A DNA stretch of 64,000 nt from Prostheceraeus crozeri (lineage: Eukaryota > Platyhelminthes > Polycladida > Euryleptidae): NCBI GenBank assembly GCA_907163375.1, contig CAJQUW010004751.1, positions 181,001-245,000 of the forward strand, in the 5' to 3' direction. The notes below the pieces were generated by a model. The model made no database searches and was not told where the DNA came from. It worked only from the letters and a program-made list of their open reading frames with translations. Made by a program: the position numbers and the translations under genes. This document shows, in pieces, positions 1 to 12,597 of the stretch (positions are counted from its first letter, which is position 1; every line of letters starts with the position of its first letter).

Positions 1-186
1 AATGCTATGAATACAAATGTAGATATACGTAAACTGAGATTTCTAGAATATCTTTCACATTCATTTGGTTCACCATTAACCTAATTGCTTAATTTAAAAA
101 CGAAAACAAGGTCAATGATAAATGTAGATTACCGCATAGCTTGTAGTGCATACAGCATAATTGAAGGAACTGTCTACTTTATTTGA

Positions 187-1544
187 CACTAGGTGACATG
201 CCACGCGTAATTACGGAACACCCCAAACATCCGTGGTAAAGACATTCTATTCTTCCACGCGCATACATATACGGTCTTGCAAAAGTTCCCGTACACCGAA
301 CAAATGTCAATATTGCAATTGTTCTAGGGTACTAAGCAAGTTCATGTTTGTTTTGTATGAAACTTCACGGAATGACAAATACATCTGTTAATATGTATGT
401 CCTCGTCTTTCGGTTCATTGAACAGCAGATTGTTCAGACAGTCTTCTTCCTGGTAAACGCCGCACTCGGACCCTACCGTCTGTCCAGCGGACACAAAAAC
501 GGCTTTCGTCGGTAAAAACAACATGTCTCCATTGCTGGGATGCTGTCCAGGACCGATGTTGACGACACCAAAGTAACCGAGCAGCTTTGTGACTTTCTTG
601 AAGTCGAGGGAGCTTCAATGGACGATAGCTGTTGCGTCCCACATTTCGAAGGCGTCGGCAAATGGTCGATTGGGAAGCATTCACACTGTGCTCACGGAGT
701 TCGCTTTGCAGTTGAGGCAACGTGACAAAAGTATTGCTCCTGACGGCCACAGTTGCACGGGGACGGCCCGACCATGGTCTGTCTTGAACTCCATCTGTCT
801 CAAGAAATCGCATAACTTGATCTCTGACAGTAGATCTCGCAATGCCAAAGTGTCTGGCTATTTTTCCGTGCGACCATTTCGCGTCTTCTCTTAACGCAAC
901 AATGCGCCAGCGCTTTCCCTCGCTAACTCGTGTCGCTCTCATGATACCGATAACAGCATTATTGACAATCTCGCACTTCTTAAATCACGTCTTGTTCATT
1001 TTGTGCTGTTGTCATTGCGGGCTCGGCCGTTTTGCATGTGATACATATTAACAGATGTATTTGTCATTCCGTGAAGTTTCATGCAAAACAAACATGAACT
1101 TGCTTAGTACCCTAGAGCAGTTGCAATATTGACATTTGTTCGGTGTACGGGAACTTTTGCAAGACCGTATACGCAAGAGTCAGAAATCACTTGATCTGAT
1201 GCTGTTAAAACATGGGAAATGTTTATGAATACGCGCGGGCGAGCGTTTATAGTTTGCGCGTCGTCCACGGTTATCTGCGCTGCCGCTTGAACCACTAAGA
1301 TGAACCGCTAGGCATGTTCTGTCTTCCCTGAGCATGAAATTGAGGTCCTATCACACTGTTTAGCCTCTGATACATGCAGACACATGAGACGCAAAGTCTA
1401 TATAACAGGACTGCCAACTATACTAATTTATATAACTTATATTGCAGCAATATCCCGCAGAGCCACGGATGTTTGGGGTCATGTGTAATTACGCGTGATT
1501 CACGCGTGAATTACGCGTGATTGAGCGTGGCATGTCACCTAGTG
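187..1544. mobile_element. Tc1/mariner-like DNA transposon, internally deleted
   Basis: The first and last 20 bases (187-206 and 1525-1544) are perfect inverted repeats, and a longer imperfect inverted repeat follows: about 260-410 on the left matches about 1045-1170 on the right. A TA dinucleotide sits at 190-191 and 1540-1541, so the true ends may be 192 and 1539 with a TA target duplication, as expected for this superfamily. The right arm holds about 290 bases (about 1172-1455) with no partner on the left. The interior codes only for the N-terminal half of a Tc1-like transposase on the minus strand. The copy therefore cannot move by itself. Confidence 0.8.
415..942 (-). pseudogene. Tc1-like transposase, N-terminal half only
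   Basis: This 175-residue frame begins with a paired helix-turn-helix DNA-binding region (about residues 1-110, with a GRPR-type hinge near residue 60) that in this family binds the inverted repeats. It continues to VFTDESRF near residue 142, which carries the first catalytic aspartate of the DDE/D nuclease. The frame ends soon afterwards and runs into the terminal repeat, so the second aspartate and the final acidic residue are missing. Tc1 transposases are usually about 340 residues long. It is a truncated relic; recognition of the repeats may persist but catalysis cannot. Confidence 0.8.
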
Positions 1545-2585
1545 GATACACGAGATGCGAAGTGTCGAGTGTTTTAAGTAACACAGACAGTGAGTATAAA
1601 TGTGAAAACCGTTTCACAAAAATTACTTGTATCCCTTCGAATGCAGAATTGTGGATTTACCAACTTTATCCGTTATACAATAAGATCCCTCAATTTGATC
1701 CTATATAAACTCAAGACACGAACACATCATTATCCTAAAAGCTTTCATAAGGAACTGACAATGCCAGTTTACTACAACTGTTTCTCTAACATCGCCTTAT
1801 TAACAATTATGTTATTACAACGAAGTGAACTAGCATAAATTGCACTGTTATAACCTCACATGGAAAACATTTTCTTCATGCAAAGTTTTTGCCGTGCATA
1901 ATTGCAATAGAGTATTCATATTTAGAATCAGCGGTGTGGTGCTGCTGTTATCGCATTCTCTCTCCTCGTAGTCTAAGTTGCTGATTGAAAAGTGAGTAAA
2001 AAATTCGTGTTTTTGGATGTCTGATTTATTTGGAGAATAATTTATCTCTTATGTTGCGCTATACATTCTACTGACAGAGAGTTCTATGATAATAGAATTT
2101 GAAGTAAAAATGAGTAAGATTGGCGTATTGCTTAATGATATTTAGCTTTTTGTTATTGCTCTTTGAGCGGGTTGGTGAACCCTTCGACTAGAAATCTGAA
2201 TCAAGTGGTTGCTAGATGTCACTATAATATAAGAAAAATTCATGAATAATGATTGACTGCTCAGATTTTATCAACTTTTAATTCTACTACTTTTTAGAGC
2301 CCTTAACGAGAACTGGCTTGAGTACTCTTATCAGCTCTCAAGATCCATCAGACCGACATATCACTCATGAAAAATCAGTTGTTCCTCACTCTTGACAAAA
2401 TTGAATATTGTTTTACGAAACAGTACATTATAAAAATGGTAAACAGCAATTGCGATTAATGTTACATTTAATCCATGTACTAATAACCCCGCGAAGTAAG
2501 GTGTCTTGTCTTGAAACGATCGCACAAATGGGCTAGCTTTCGGAAATGTTTGGAATTTATTTTAGGTAGAGAAAGAAATATCAAG
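1545..2585. other. Intergenic, AT-rich
   Basis: No convincing coding frame, RNA gene or repeat was recognised here. Short frames at 1517-1838 overlap the end of the Tc1-like element and show no known domain. Confidence 0.5.
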
Positions 2586-2587
2586 TA

Positions 2588-3539
2588 CAGTCAAATCCCG
2601 CTACTATACCACTCTTGCTCGGTTCCGACTATTCTCACGTACAAAAATAAATTCACCATGCCACTTACTACTCTCGCTACTATGCCACCCACCCAGAAAA
2701 ATCATAGATATTTTAACAGAAAGCGGTAAGCCTTTCACTTTTTCCTACCTAAAAGCACTGCAGAATATCTTACTGGACATTTAATTATTACGGATGTGAG
2801 CCGCGGCCCTGCGCAGTTTGAATTTATTGCTCAGATGCTACTCCCGCCGACGCCTTGGTAAAAAGAAGACAGGCGTGAAAGATTTCCATTGGTGCAGCAT
2901 GTGATTGACAGAGCAGCGTCACGCTAGGAAGCGTCGACTGAGATTGTCGTTCAGTGTGTCCTCATGCGTTCGCTGACAATGTAATCTCAGAAACGAAAGA
3001 GAACCAACTCTTCACTGAAGGAGAAGATCATCGATGCTGCAAAGAAATAGTCAAGTCAGTTAAAGTTGGCTGGGGAGATGATAAAGAAATGGGACATCGA
3101 AACCACTGTTAATGGCATTTTCTGCAGGAAGGATGCAATGGAGGGGCCATCAAAGCTGAAGTTTCATCGAAGCGCATGAGGTTGACACAGGCCCACGAAC
3201 TGAAGCTGGGCGAGGGGTTCCTCATGTGGCTGAAGCAAGCTAGAGGGAAAAATATTCTTGTCAACAGACGATTCTTGACAGCTTCCGTCTGAACTTGACG
3301 TGCTCATGTACATTTTATGACTTAAAAGAACAAAGCCATTATAGAAATAGCTGATATTACAATCATTTTATAACTTCAAAGAATGAAACCGATTTAAAAG
3401 TCTAAAACAAATCTGATGCAGTCCTCGTTGCTAAAAATCTCCATTTTGAAAATCAAGAATAAAGCGGATTTTGCCATCTTTCGTTGCTATGCCACTGTCG
3501 ATCATTTCCGACGGGTGGTATAGCAGCGAGATTTGACTG
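2588..3539 (+). mobile_element. Tigger/pogo-like DNA transposon, non-autonomous
   Basis: The ends 2588-2614 and 3513-3539 are inverted repeats matching at about 24 of 27 positions and starting CAGTCAAAT, the usual start of Tigger/pogo termini. A TA lies immediately outside each end (2586-2587 and 3540-3541), fitting the TA target duplication of the superfamily. The 952-bp body keeps only part of a CENP-B-like DNA-binding region, so it is an internally deleted copy. Confidence 0.8.
2986..3290 (+). pseudogene. CENP-B/Tigger-type DNA-binding domain remnant
   Basis: Read on the + strand, the stretch gives KRKRTNSSLKEKIIDAAKK, then after an in-frame stop KKWDIETTVNGIF and a region rich in KLKFHRS and LMWLKQAR-like words. 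These match the order of the two helix-turn-helix units (CENP-B N-terminal and HTH_CENPB) at the start of Tigger/jerky transposases. The DDE nuclease that should follow is absent and at least two stops interrupt the frame. The placement inside a CAGTC-ended element supports the assignment. Confidence 0.65.
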
Positions 3540-3641
3540 TAGATTGATCCTGTACATAAATAATTGTTTCTCAAAACATGTTTCAAAGACAACAGTTGTG
3601 ACAAACGTCTTCTGATGAAGATATTTTCAATTATTTTGCAG

Positions 3642-4153
3642 ATGTTGCCGATGAAGGCAATGAGTCAGCTTGGTCTCAAACTTCTTCTCTTGTCAACCGT
3701 CCTCAAACGTCAGCAAATTACCAAGCCGCCGCTTCTCTGAAACGTCCTTCTCAAGGCAGAACCTGTCGCTTTTGCTTCAAGAATTTCAACCAGCCGTGGG
3801 AAGTCGTGAGGCATGAGAGATGTCATACCGGGGAAAAACCTTACATTTGCTCCATTTGTGGACGTGCTTTTAGTGTGAAGAATAATCTGTCTCGACATAA
3901 GGCGATTCATATGATGCCGCGACGCCGTTCTATGGGTCAAAGACCTGAAAATAATCTCCCTGATGTTTTCCATTCCAGTAAAGGTTCTTTGCCATCGGAG
4001 TCATTGTCCGCTGTAAATCAGGCGGAGTCAATGTCCACTGTAAGTCAGAAGACCTCACGATTGGGGATCGCAATCTCAAAAGAGTCTTATAATCCTGGGA
4101 TATCGATCTCGAAAATTGAAATCCCGGGATCCAGGGATATCCCTGGATTTTGA
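3642..4153 (+). CDS. C2H2 zinc-finger protein, probable last exon
   Basis: A polypyrimidine tract and CAG end at 3641, and an open frame runs from there to the stop at 4151-4153, about 170 codons, entered in phase 1. It encodes a Ser/Gln-rich stretch, then two C2H2 fingers: the first has its cysteines at about 3764 and 3773 and histidines near 3809-3826; the second follows a canonical HTGEKPY linker (YICSICGRAF...SRHKAIH). A low-complexity Ser/Ile-rich tail ends the protein. Two fingers joined by this linker are typical of sequence-specific nuclear transcription factors. Upstream exons were not located; an in-frame GTG at 3806 is not a credible start. It could be a retained host gene or an orphan exon beside the transposon at 2588-3539. 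Confidence 0.6.
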
Positions 4154-4292
4154 GACATCGTCAAAGAAATGCCAGCAAAGCTTTTACCTACACTTGTTTT
4201 TACGTTTGATCATCAAATAGATTTATTTGTGATACAACAGAAAAAAGCGTGTGTGCTATGGATAAGGCGAACAAGATAGTAGTTGAAACATA

Positions 4293-4935
4293 GGGCTTGT
4301 CCTATTACGCGTCAATAATTGAATGGAACCATTATGACGCCTCATTAAACTGTCATTAAACGGATACCGTCCATAGACGCGTCATTTATTTTGCTTCATT
4401 TCACTGTCATGATCATGTCAGCTCAGTGAGAGACTTTCTCGATCCCTGGACAATTTCGCTTTCACTTGATCCGTCGTGCCATTATTAACCGAAACGAGTT
4501 TGCATTTAGCGAATCTAACTGTTTATTGCACAAGATCTTTCCTTGTTAATTGCTTCGATGTCCATGGATTGTTGACTTTAAAATGAATAACTAAGTTTTT
4601 GTCATTTATGAATGAAATCCGTGATGGCTGAATGGAAAACGAGGTCATCTTTTGCTACGATAATAATAAATTTAATGATTTTCTATGTTGTGATATCAGA
4701 ATGCGTCAAAATGACATCATGAGATACCGCTCCACGCGACATTGTGAAAATAAATGGAAGTTTATGCGTATTATCTGCTTAATGACAGTTAGATGAAAGC
4801 ATTCTGAAAGACAATTAAAAGTGAGTTTCTATGGGCACCGAAATGGCAGATCTTCTACCTCTCATTTCCATGGCTTCATTAAACTTTTTAACGTTTACTG
4901 ACGGTTAAACAAATGACGCGTTATAGGACAAGCCC
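4293..4935. mobile_element. MITE-like element with 22-bp inverted termini
   Basis: The termini 4293-4314 and 4914-4935 are inverted repeats matching at 21 of 22 positions and starting GGGCTTGTCC. Interior words such as TCATTAAAC recur in both orientations. There is no coding capacity in the 643 bp. The flanks show no clear target duplication, so the superfamily is open. Confidence 0.7.
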
Positions 4936-7832
4936 ATTGATTCTTCGCTCCGATGATGATGGCCATTCGAAATAATTTGGTGCAGTTAAGCTGGAACAGT
5001 CAGTGTTCAAACCGACTACCGTAAAAAAAGAAACGGTGACTCTTCAATCATGTGGATAGGGCTATGAAAGACAAATCAAAGTCCGGAACAAATTAACACA
5101 CTATAAATTCTCCTGTCCACTTTTCTCCTCTTCCCCTTTGCAAATTAAAACCACACTGCACAGAACACGCTCTCTCACACCCAAGCACAACTGTGAGACT
5201 AGTGGGTTCCACAACATCTTACGGCCCCATGGGTTCCCTCATCAGATTCCCACCGCTACATGATGGCGGTCCACATTGCCAGCCAGGAACCTTATGAAGA
5301 ATGGTGGACAAGTTATCGATCTGAGATTAATGCGATGAGAACATTGCGAAGTTCAGTTGACGAGCTCAATAAAAAATGTGTATATGTTGAATTACAGAAT
5401 TCAATCCATCAAATCTACTTGCAATCACCGAATAGTATTAGTGTCTAACTTTGTTATGATCGCCTCTACATGAAAAAACACATCGATGCGCAACATTCGT
5501 TGTTATTCTGAATTTCTCGGAAATTGAAGACATCCAATTTGATAAGCATCCTCATAACAGTTTTGAAGTTTTCCTAAACTTTGTAAGAATTATCAAATAT
5601 TCTGTTTGGTAATTTGACATTTTTCGTGAATACAGAATCAAATCCGAAAATACTTGACTAACGGCCTGTGATTGCGATCCCTGTTTGATGATGATATACA
5701 GCTTGTATTTGTGTTGCATTTATTCTCTCGTTGACTTTGTAAGATTATGCACTACTGCTGTTCATATTTGTAAGTAACATGAAGATTTTATATTGTTTGC
5801 TGACAGTGTAAATTATTGACAAAGTACCCGAATCATGTCTCCAATTTCCTTTGAAGCATGTTCGAAACCTCTGAATTCGCAGTTTAGCACCTAGTTTTAG
5901 GAAGTCTTACATGATTCCGTGGTAAATTTGCTAAGGGCTTCATTTTTGCTTTAAAATGGTATTTGTATCTCACATTTGTTTTCGTCAAAGCTAGTCACAG
6001 CCACATAAATTTACCTCCGTGTGGCGTCCAAAGAAAACTAATGTCCACCATTGTGTGAGTTTAAATCGTGTATCTTTGCTATAGACCATGATGATGCCGA
6101 TTGTATCAAATCTGCTGAGAATTGTCATTCAATCGTGTCGAGATTTGCACTGAGTCAAAAGGTCTACCCAATTTTCAAGGCATGCGCTGGTCCGATTGAG
6201 TGTCTTCTAGACACGCCTACAGAGCTGATGGCGTTAGTCTGCTTTATGTTTTGATATGATGAATGCGGACTGAAGAGAGATTTTGCAAGGTAGACGTTGA
6301 ACATGCACTTTAGCAATATGCGTTAGCAACATGCTACGTTCAATAATTTCTCGCCGAATGTCTATGGAGTGAGTTCTCTCAACGAATTGTTAATCAGATG
6401 TTGTATCAGCACATTGCAATAATATTCTAATTAAATTCAATTATCACATCCCAAATTATTTATATGCTCAATATTTTCCCGATTGTTTGACAGCTTTGAT
6501 TTTATTTGTTAAACACAACATTAAATTTTAGAATTGACTTGATTGCTTTAATATCAGAGAATACTGTTTGTCAAGTCTACTATGCAACCAAAATTTTTAC
6601 TTCTGCTTAACTTTAAAATGTCATTGGTTGGAAAATAACGTAACATGCTAGGATGTTGGCATGTTATGGTCAAATTTCAATTCCTCCCAACCATGACAAG
6701 TACTGTTCAGTATTATTCTACTTCATTTCTGCGCTGCTGATTTATGGTACCAAGTTATGTATGAAATAAGACACCTTTATATGCAGCAATATATCTGAAA
6801 ATAATGATGACTGTTTCTTATTTTTGGTAAGAGTCTAATATAATCATTAGACTTTCGCTGTTCACAGAAAGTTGTCGCTGTGATTAATTTGATTTATTAT
6901 CAGCAAATCGGCTTCAGTACGTCATGCGTACCAGTAACTATATGTATGTATAAAAATGCACATTAATTGTTCTTTACTGTTGTCACTGATGATGGTACGT
7001 AGGATGCACTGAAACCTGTTTGATGATGAAAATTGATGATTTTCGCTATTGTTCCTACACTCTCAAATTCATTGCAAGTTTTTTACTGACTCTCCATTTG
7101 CATGAGGAATACGCCCTTTTGAAACTAAATCGTTGACACTAATGAAGTTGCTCACTAAGTGTCAGCATCAAAGTTTGGGTTATCGATAAAATCGAAGATA
7201 TTATTATCAATGAAACACGTTTCCCAATGTACTATGCATGTACTTTTTCAAAATGGACATGCAATTATTATGTCCAGTAATATAATTATAATTACATATA
7301 CAACTGGACATGTACTTAATATATAATGATTTCGTATTTTATTTTATTTACAAGTTGGAAGGGATTCAAAGAACGTGTTTTCTTGATGTTAGAAAGGAAT
7401 AAAATAGAGTAAACAATAGAAAACAGTGAACGGCAGCAATCATATGGACGAGTACCTAAGGATAAGAAACATACTGTCGAAACTTATAGCTCTCAGCCTG
7501 CATCTATTATTACACATTTCCTGTATTCCTCTCGTTTTCTCACAAAAGCTTCCTTCACCAAATAAATGTAGTGTACATTGTTTCTGTCACGTGTGAGTCA
7601 TTATTTTTCTCAATATCATTGTTGTAAATTTTGTGTGAATTAAATAATTGTAAAGACAGTAGTTGCTCGGTATAGTAAATTGGGAACTCTGAATTTACTG
7701 TCACAAATTACATTCTGGTGAGATGACAGCTGTATAAATATATCATTGAAGTATCATTCGGTGTCTTTTTTCATAATTGAATGCTGGGCAATGAACGCGG
7801 ACATAATAGTTCACATGCGGTGAGTGATCTCC
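4936..7832. other. Intergenic, no supported gene
   Basis: AT-rich DNA. A 62-codon frame at 5260-5448 (starting MMAVHIASQEP) and a 67-codon frame at 6051-6254 were read and carry no domain I recognise; either could be a stray exon, but nothing supports it. Confidence 0.4.
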
Positions 7833-9941
7833 AAAATATGTCAACATCGCAGACTACAGTTGCTTATGAAAAGAATTATAGGCTTAAATTGCTGCATCAG
7901 TTGCAGAATATTATTCCTATTTATTTGCTCCTTTTAGGTACAGCCACGTAGTCTGGGCATACCATAAGTTATAGAGCACTAGGTTATTTGATTCAAAATG
8001 AGATCAGTAGACTATATGCTGCATAGACGCGGGGGCAGCTGCCCCCCCCCCCCAAAAAAATTTTTTTTGATGGGGCAAAGTATCAGGAATAGGAAGATAA
8101 TGTGGAATGTAAATCGAGTTTAAGTATGAGGTAAACTTTGGTTGTATACTTGAATTTTCCAGTTTCATAATAAACTCGAATATTGTTTTAAGGAAAATAA
8201 AATTTTGAATTAGTAGTTTAATGAACGTCGAAGCAGGGTGTTGTACCGTGGTTGTGTGTCAAAAATTCACAAAAGATCAAATAAAGATTCATAATGGATA
8301 CACTAGGCCTACTCTTTCACATCAACTAACCCTTTCAAAAAACGCTTCATAGAAAGTTTAGACAACAATTACCAAACAGTCATGCGTTTCCTTTTGTCCC
8401 CTCAACTTTGAAATTGCTCCCGCGCGCCTGCTATATGGTAAAGCCCAGCAATAAATGGATCCGGTTTTTTGTCCACTCAAAAAATTCTCGGAAATTTGAT
8501 TTCTTTTGGTCATGGTAGTTGTAGGCCTGTCTAGGGCAGATCCATTTGTTCGTACGTTACATTTTGCAACATATCTCTGTAGCTATATTTTTCGATAGAA
8601 GAATATCAGCAGCTGCGACCATGCATCTGCAAAACTCTTGTAGTTAATATGTGCAGACTTGATTCTTTCAAATATTTATTTATCATGGAGAAAAAATGAT
8701 CAAAGCCACCGCGCGTTTCGCTCAGGAGACGCGAGAAGCACTATTATGCAATCAAAATTTTCAGCTCTCCTACAATTGATAGAAAGCTAATATTCCCAGA
8801 AATAAAATTGATGATCCACTTTGCTACGTGAATGCATAGTTATTATGGTCAGGCAACTGGATGAGCTTCATGATGCATTTAAAAAACGTTACATTATGAG
8901 ATCGCTCATACGCTACATGGTAGGCTAATCATTTCAACACGTAGCTATCCCTAAATTTATTGGCCCAATGGCATCACAAAATAGCATGGTCGCATTCCCA
9001 AACAAAAATGTGAATATTCATTATATGCATTGCTTTAGTGACATTCAGTATCATGTTGACTTAGAAGTAGTAACTATTTAGTAACACTCCAAGTGGACAT
9101 ACTCAACATCACGGATCTGCATCACAGCATTTAGCAAATGTTCTCATGCATGAACAACCCTCAGCAGCACTCATTCAATTCTTTGAGAATGTGTGAACAT
9201 GTTGCGGACGAAATTCACAGAACTTAAAATCCAATTTTGAACTTTTAATTTTATAAGGTAGCTCATCCGATAGCATTCTCAGCCGGCATCAGCTTTGAGT
9301 TCACTCACTGGGCCGTCACATGACAACATATGCTAGTCCATGTATATTACAGATCTTGCATCATCGTGACAATCGAATTTTGTTACCTCTACGTTGAAAA
9401 ATTATGAATGTTGATACAAGGAGTGATGGAAATGCTCCATTGAATTCAATAAGGAAGGCAACAACTTAGCTTAACGTTTTTCCATTGATGTAATTGGTAG
9501 ATTGTTGGTTGCCCGGTATTCAGATTCCATCTAAGAGAATTTGGATTTGCAATGACTTCATGTAGAATCGATTATTTCTTTTTGAACTTCTTTACTAGTA
9601 GAACTTCTTTAGTAATTCATTTCAGGCCAGGCCTACTCTTCAAACTCCTCTAGTTATCTCCAATTTTAAAGAAAAATGATCAATTTTCTCATTTCGGAAA
9701 AGTGATAGTTTTCCGTTCGTATGCTACATTTTGGAAATTACTTTTCATTCTAAAGTGAATGTTAACAATCCAGCAGTTGTGGGCAGCGATAAATTTTTCG
9801 ATAAAGTGATAGAGATAAAACGATACGTTTTCCCGCTAAGTCCGATAGCGATAATGCGATAAATTTGGACTTCCATAACGATAAATCCTGCGATAAACCC
9901 AAAAATATGGCATTCCAATTTTTGCTACTTACATGTATTAA

Positions 9942-12597
9942 CCCTTATCGGTATGCAACTTTGGAACACCCTCATCGGTATAAGTGTCACATTTTGTTGC
10001 AAATGTCATCTAAATGTATCCAATGATTTTTCATCTCTATCTATTACATTTTTCTTGAGAGATTCGATATTTTTGTTCTGAAGACTTTTAGGTAATTGAA
10101 AGTGGAACATACAGAACTGGTTACTTACTGAAATAAAACATTATATAGGCCTACAATTTAAATCGATTACAGTATAAATGCGATTAATCCGATACGCAGA
10201 AAAGGCAACAACTTTCAACTTCCTTAATGTTTTTATCTGCTTGCATGTGCATGTTCAAATGATATAGAATTGTACATTAAAAAACAGCGTACACAAAATA
10301 TTCAAGGTTATTTTCATTCAATTCTACGATACACAGATCGTAGGCTACACCTCAGATTCTCAACAGTATAAGCACTTTGTGAGCTTCGCTACTCTGCGAT
10401 GACGAGGACACACGAAGTTTTGACAGAGATCACATGACGAGCGAGACACTGATGAGCACACTTTGCAACGGCCAAATTTTGATTGAAGTGGTCAAAGGAA
10501 GAGAAGTTGCTGTTTGCGTGAACCCCAAGATCTCTGCGGCATGTTTCGTAGCACGCGGCAAGTTACGGCTTTTCTTGTGTCTCGTTTCTGCAATTGTTTT
10601 GGCCAACATCAAACTCAACTGTTTCATGCCATGTCGCCGAGAGTTTGGATAACCGTCGCGTTTCATTATGAGAAAAACGTTGAAAGCCGACACATCAAGC
10701 ATATTATAAAAAAGAAGTAACGTCCAACGAACTGTCTTTCTCCTGCATGTAAATTCCTCAATGTTCTCATTGAACTGGTCCACTCCTTTCTTCCCGAAGT
10801 TGTAGTCGATTATCATTCGTGGTTTCATTGACGATTCCGGAACAATTTCATTGCCAGAGTGAGATGAGCTTAGCAACACAACGTTTCGGTTCTTCTTCGG
10901 ACAGTAGGAAACCATAACAATCTTGTTTTCGTGATCATGAACGAAAACTGAAGAATTAGGCTGGCGATCCTTACTTTTCAATTGTGGGGGAATTTCTCTT
11001 CTGTTTAGCCTCACGGTCCCGAGCAACGTTAAATCTTTCTCGAGGAGTGAAGTAGCGAGAGAATGACTGGTGAAATAATTATCTGTCACAATATCTCGAC
11101 GAGATCCATACACTCGTACGCACAATTCCATCACTACATCTTTTCCGAGATTTCTGTGAACTTTGTTGTCTTTCTTTCCGGTGTAGATAATTGAATTCAG
11201 AGCAAAACCACTCTTGGCCTCACAAAGCCAAAATATCTTCACTCCATATTTAGCAGGCTTTGACGGTAAATATGTTCTTCCGGGTACCTTGCCTCGGTAT
11301 CTGACAAGCTGCTCATCAACGGTTAGGACAGTATCAGGTACATAAAATCTCATTAAGTTGCGTTTGAACAAGTCCCATATCTTCTGTATGGCAGTTAGGC
11401 GATCATCCTTCAGACGTTCTTCCCGATTTCGAAAGTTATCGAACCTCGCGGTGCGAAGAAAAAATTTGAATCGCAGAATGCTGATCACGGCCCGAAAGAA
11501 TGGCCTTCCTTCGGTAGGATTCCACAATTCTTCTATCGATGTGAAATTGTCTCTATCGAGACCAGCCCGCAGTAAAATTGCCAGACAAGCTAAAATTTCG
11601 TCCAAAGTGAATGGACACATGTACGAATGAATTTTCCTGACAGTCCGTATGACGTCGCTCACTTTCCTATTTGTGTATCTCAAAATAATGAGGACGATTT
11701 CTTCGTTGATAAACAACTGAAATGCCTCCTTCTCTGATGATGGGTGAGCCAGATTACGCGGATGAAAGTTCGTGATATTTCGGTTTCTTGACCTGGACTG
11801 CAATGGCTCTGTCGAGAAAATTATATCCTTTACTTGAATTTCCGAAGGGAGAACCTCTTCCTCTACTTCATTGCTGTCACTTTCGCTGTCAGTGTCATTT
11901 TGAACGTAGAAATCAATTTCTCCATCTTCTTCTTCTTCATCTTGCTGTATGTGATCGACATCAACGTTGATGGGAGACAGTTCACCGAAAATTTCGTCTT
12001 CTGATGCACTTTCGTCGAACGAATCATTGTTTTCGCTGAGATTCATGATCAATTCCATCGCGGCTTTAGCACTTAGTCGAGTCATCGTTTGACGTTAGAT
12101 CACTGTGCAATTTACGAAACACGTAGTCAAGGTTTGGCGGTCACACGTCTGCACTGCATCGTATATCGCCAGTGAGCGTTCGCACAGAGGGATAGCGTTC
12201 TCCCGTATTCTCAAATGTATAGCTGCGTGTGTTTATTGATACGCCCATGGGAAGATGGCAATGAGTAATCAAGAGGTAACTTTGGAGGGCAAGTGATCAA
12301 CCATCGCTAACTAGTGAAAGAGATTAATAGCGATATTGCGGTCATTACGATGACTGCAGTAGGACAAGATCGGTGACCTTTGTGAATGCAACAAAACGTG
12401 ACAGTTATACCGATGAAGGTGTTTTGCAACTGAGCCATGATTTAAACAACGGATTAAAATTTATCAGCGCAGGGAACCTTTATTGTTAACATTTCTTCAT
12501 CGTCACAAGAGGAAAAATATATTGAGTAATTATTAACTAAGATATCGCTATTTAAGAATTCTTTGCAACAAAATGTGACGGCGTATACCGATAAGGG
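9942..12597 (-). mobile_element. piggyBac transposon, nearly whole
   Basis: TTAA flanks both ends (9938-9941 and 12598-12601). The outer 13 bases are a perfect inverted repeat, CCCTTATCGGTAT. A second, longer inverted match lies inside: about 9953-10005 on the left pairs with about 12388-12434 on the right, the asymmetric subterminal repeat arrangement typical of piggyBac. The same TTAA site is empty in the other two copies of the host segment (near 15320 and 18040), so the element's borders are fixed by comparison. It carries one transposase gene on the minus strand. Confidence 0.95.
10430..12085 (-). CDS. piggyBac transposase (DDE_Tnp_1_7)
   Basis: This 551-residue protein cuts and pastes the surrounding element at TTAA sites. 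Residues 1-100 are acidic and poorly structured, as in the family. The RNase-H-like core carries the three catalytic aspartates: D257 in LTVDEQL, D335 in VTDNYF and D436 in KKGVDQ. The start at 12085 follows the right subterminal repeat. The last 15 or so residues look out of frame: one base over, the same strand reads GRCKVCSS, then CDLCQNFVCPRH and ends CLYC at about 10360, the usual Cys-rich C-terminal domain that binds the element's ends. A one-base indel near residue 535 therefore probably removes that domain; otherwise the gene is intact, so the insertion is young. Confidence 0.9.
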   Translation of the reverse strand: MTRLSAKAAMELIMNLSENNDSFDESASEDEIFGELSPINVDVDHIQQDEEEEDGEIDFYVQNDTDSESDSNEVEEEVLPSEIQVKDIIFSTEPLQSRSRNRNITNFHPRNLAHPSSEKEAFQLFINEEIVLIILRYTNRKVSDVIRTVRKIHSYMCPFTLDEILACLAILLRAGLDRDNFTSIEELWNPTEGRPFFRAVISILRFKFFLRTARFDNFRNREERLKDDRLTAIQKIWDLFKRNLMRFYVPDTVLTVDEQLVRYRGKVPGRTYLPSKPAKYGVKIFWLCEAKSGFALNSIIYTGKKDNKVHRNLGKDVVMELCVRVYGSRRDIVTDNYFTSHSLATSLLEKDLTLLGTVRLNRREIPPQLKSKDRQPNSSVFVHDHENKIVMVSYCPKKNRNVVLLSSSHSGNEIVPESSMKPRMIIDYNFGKKGVDQFNENIEEFTCRRKTVRWTLLLFYNMLDVSAFNVFLIMKRDGYPNSRRHGMKQLSLMLAKTIAETRHKKSRNLPRATKHAAEILGFTQTATSLPLTTSIKIWPLQSVLISVSLVM

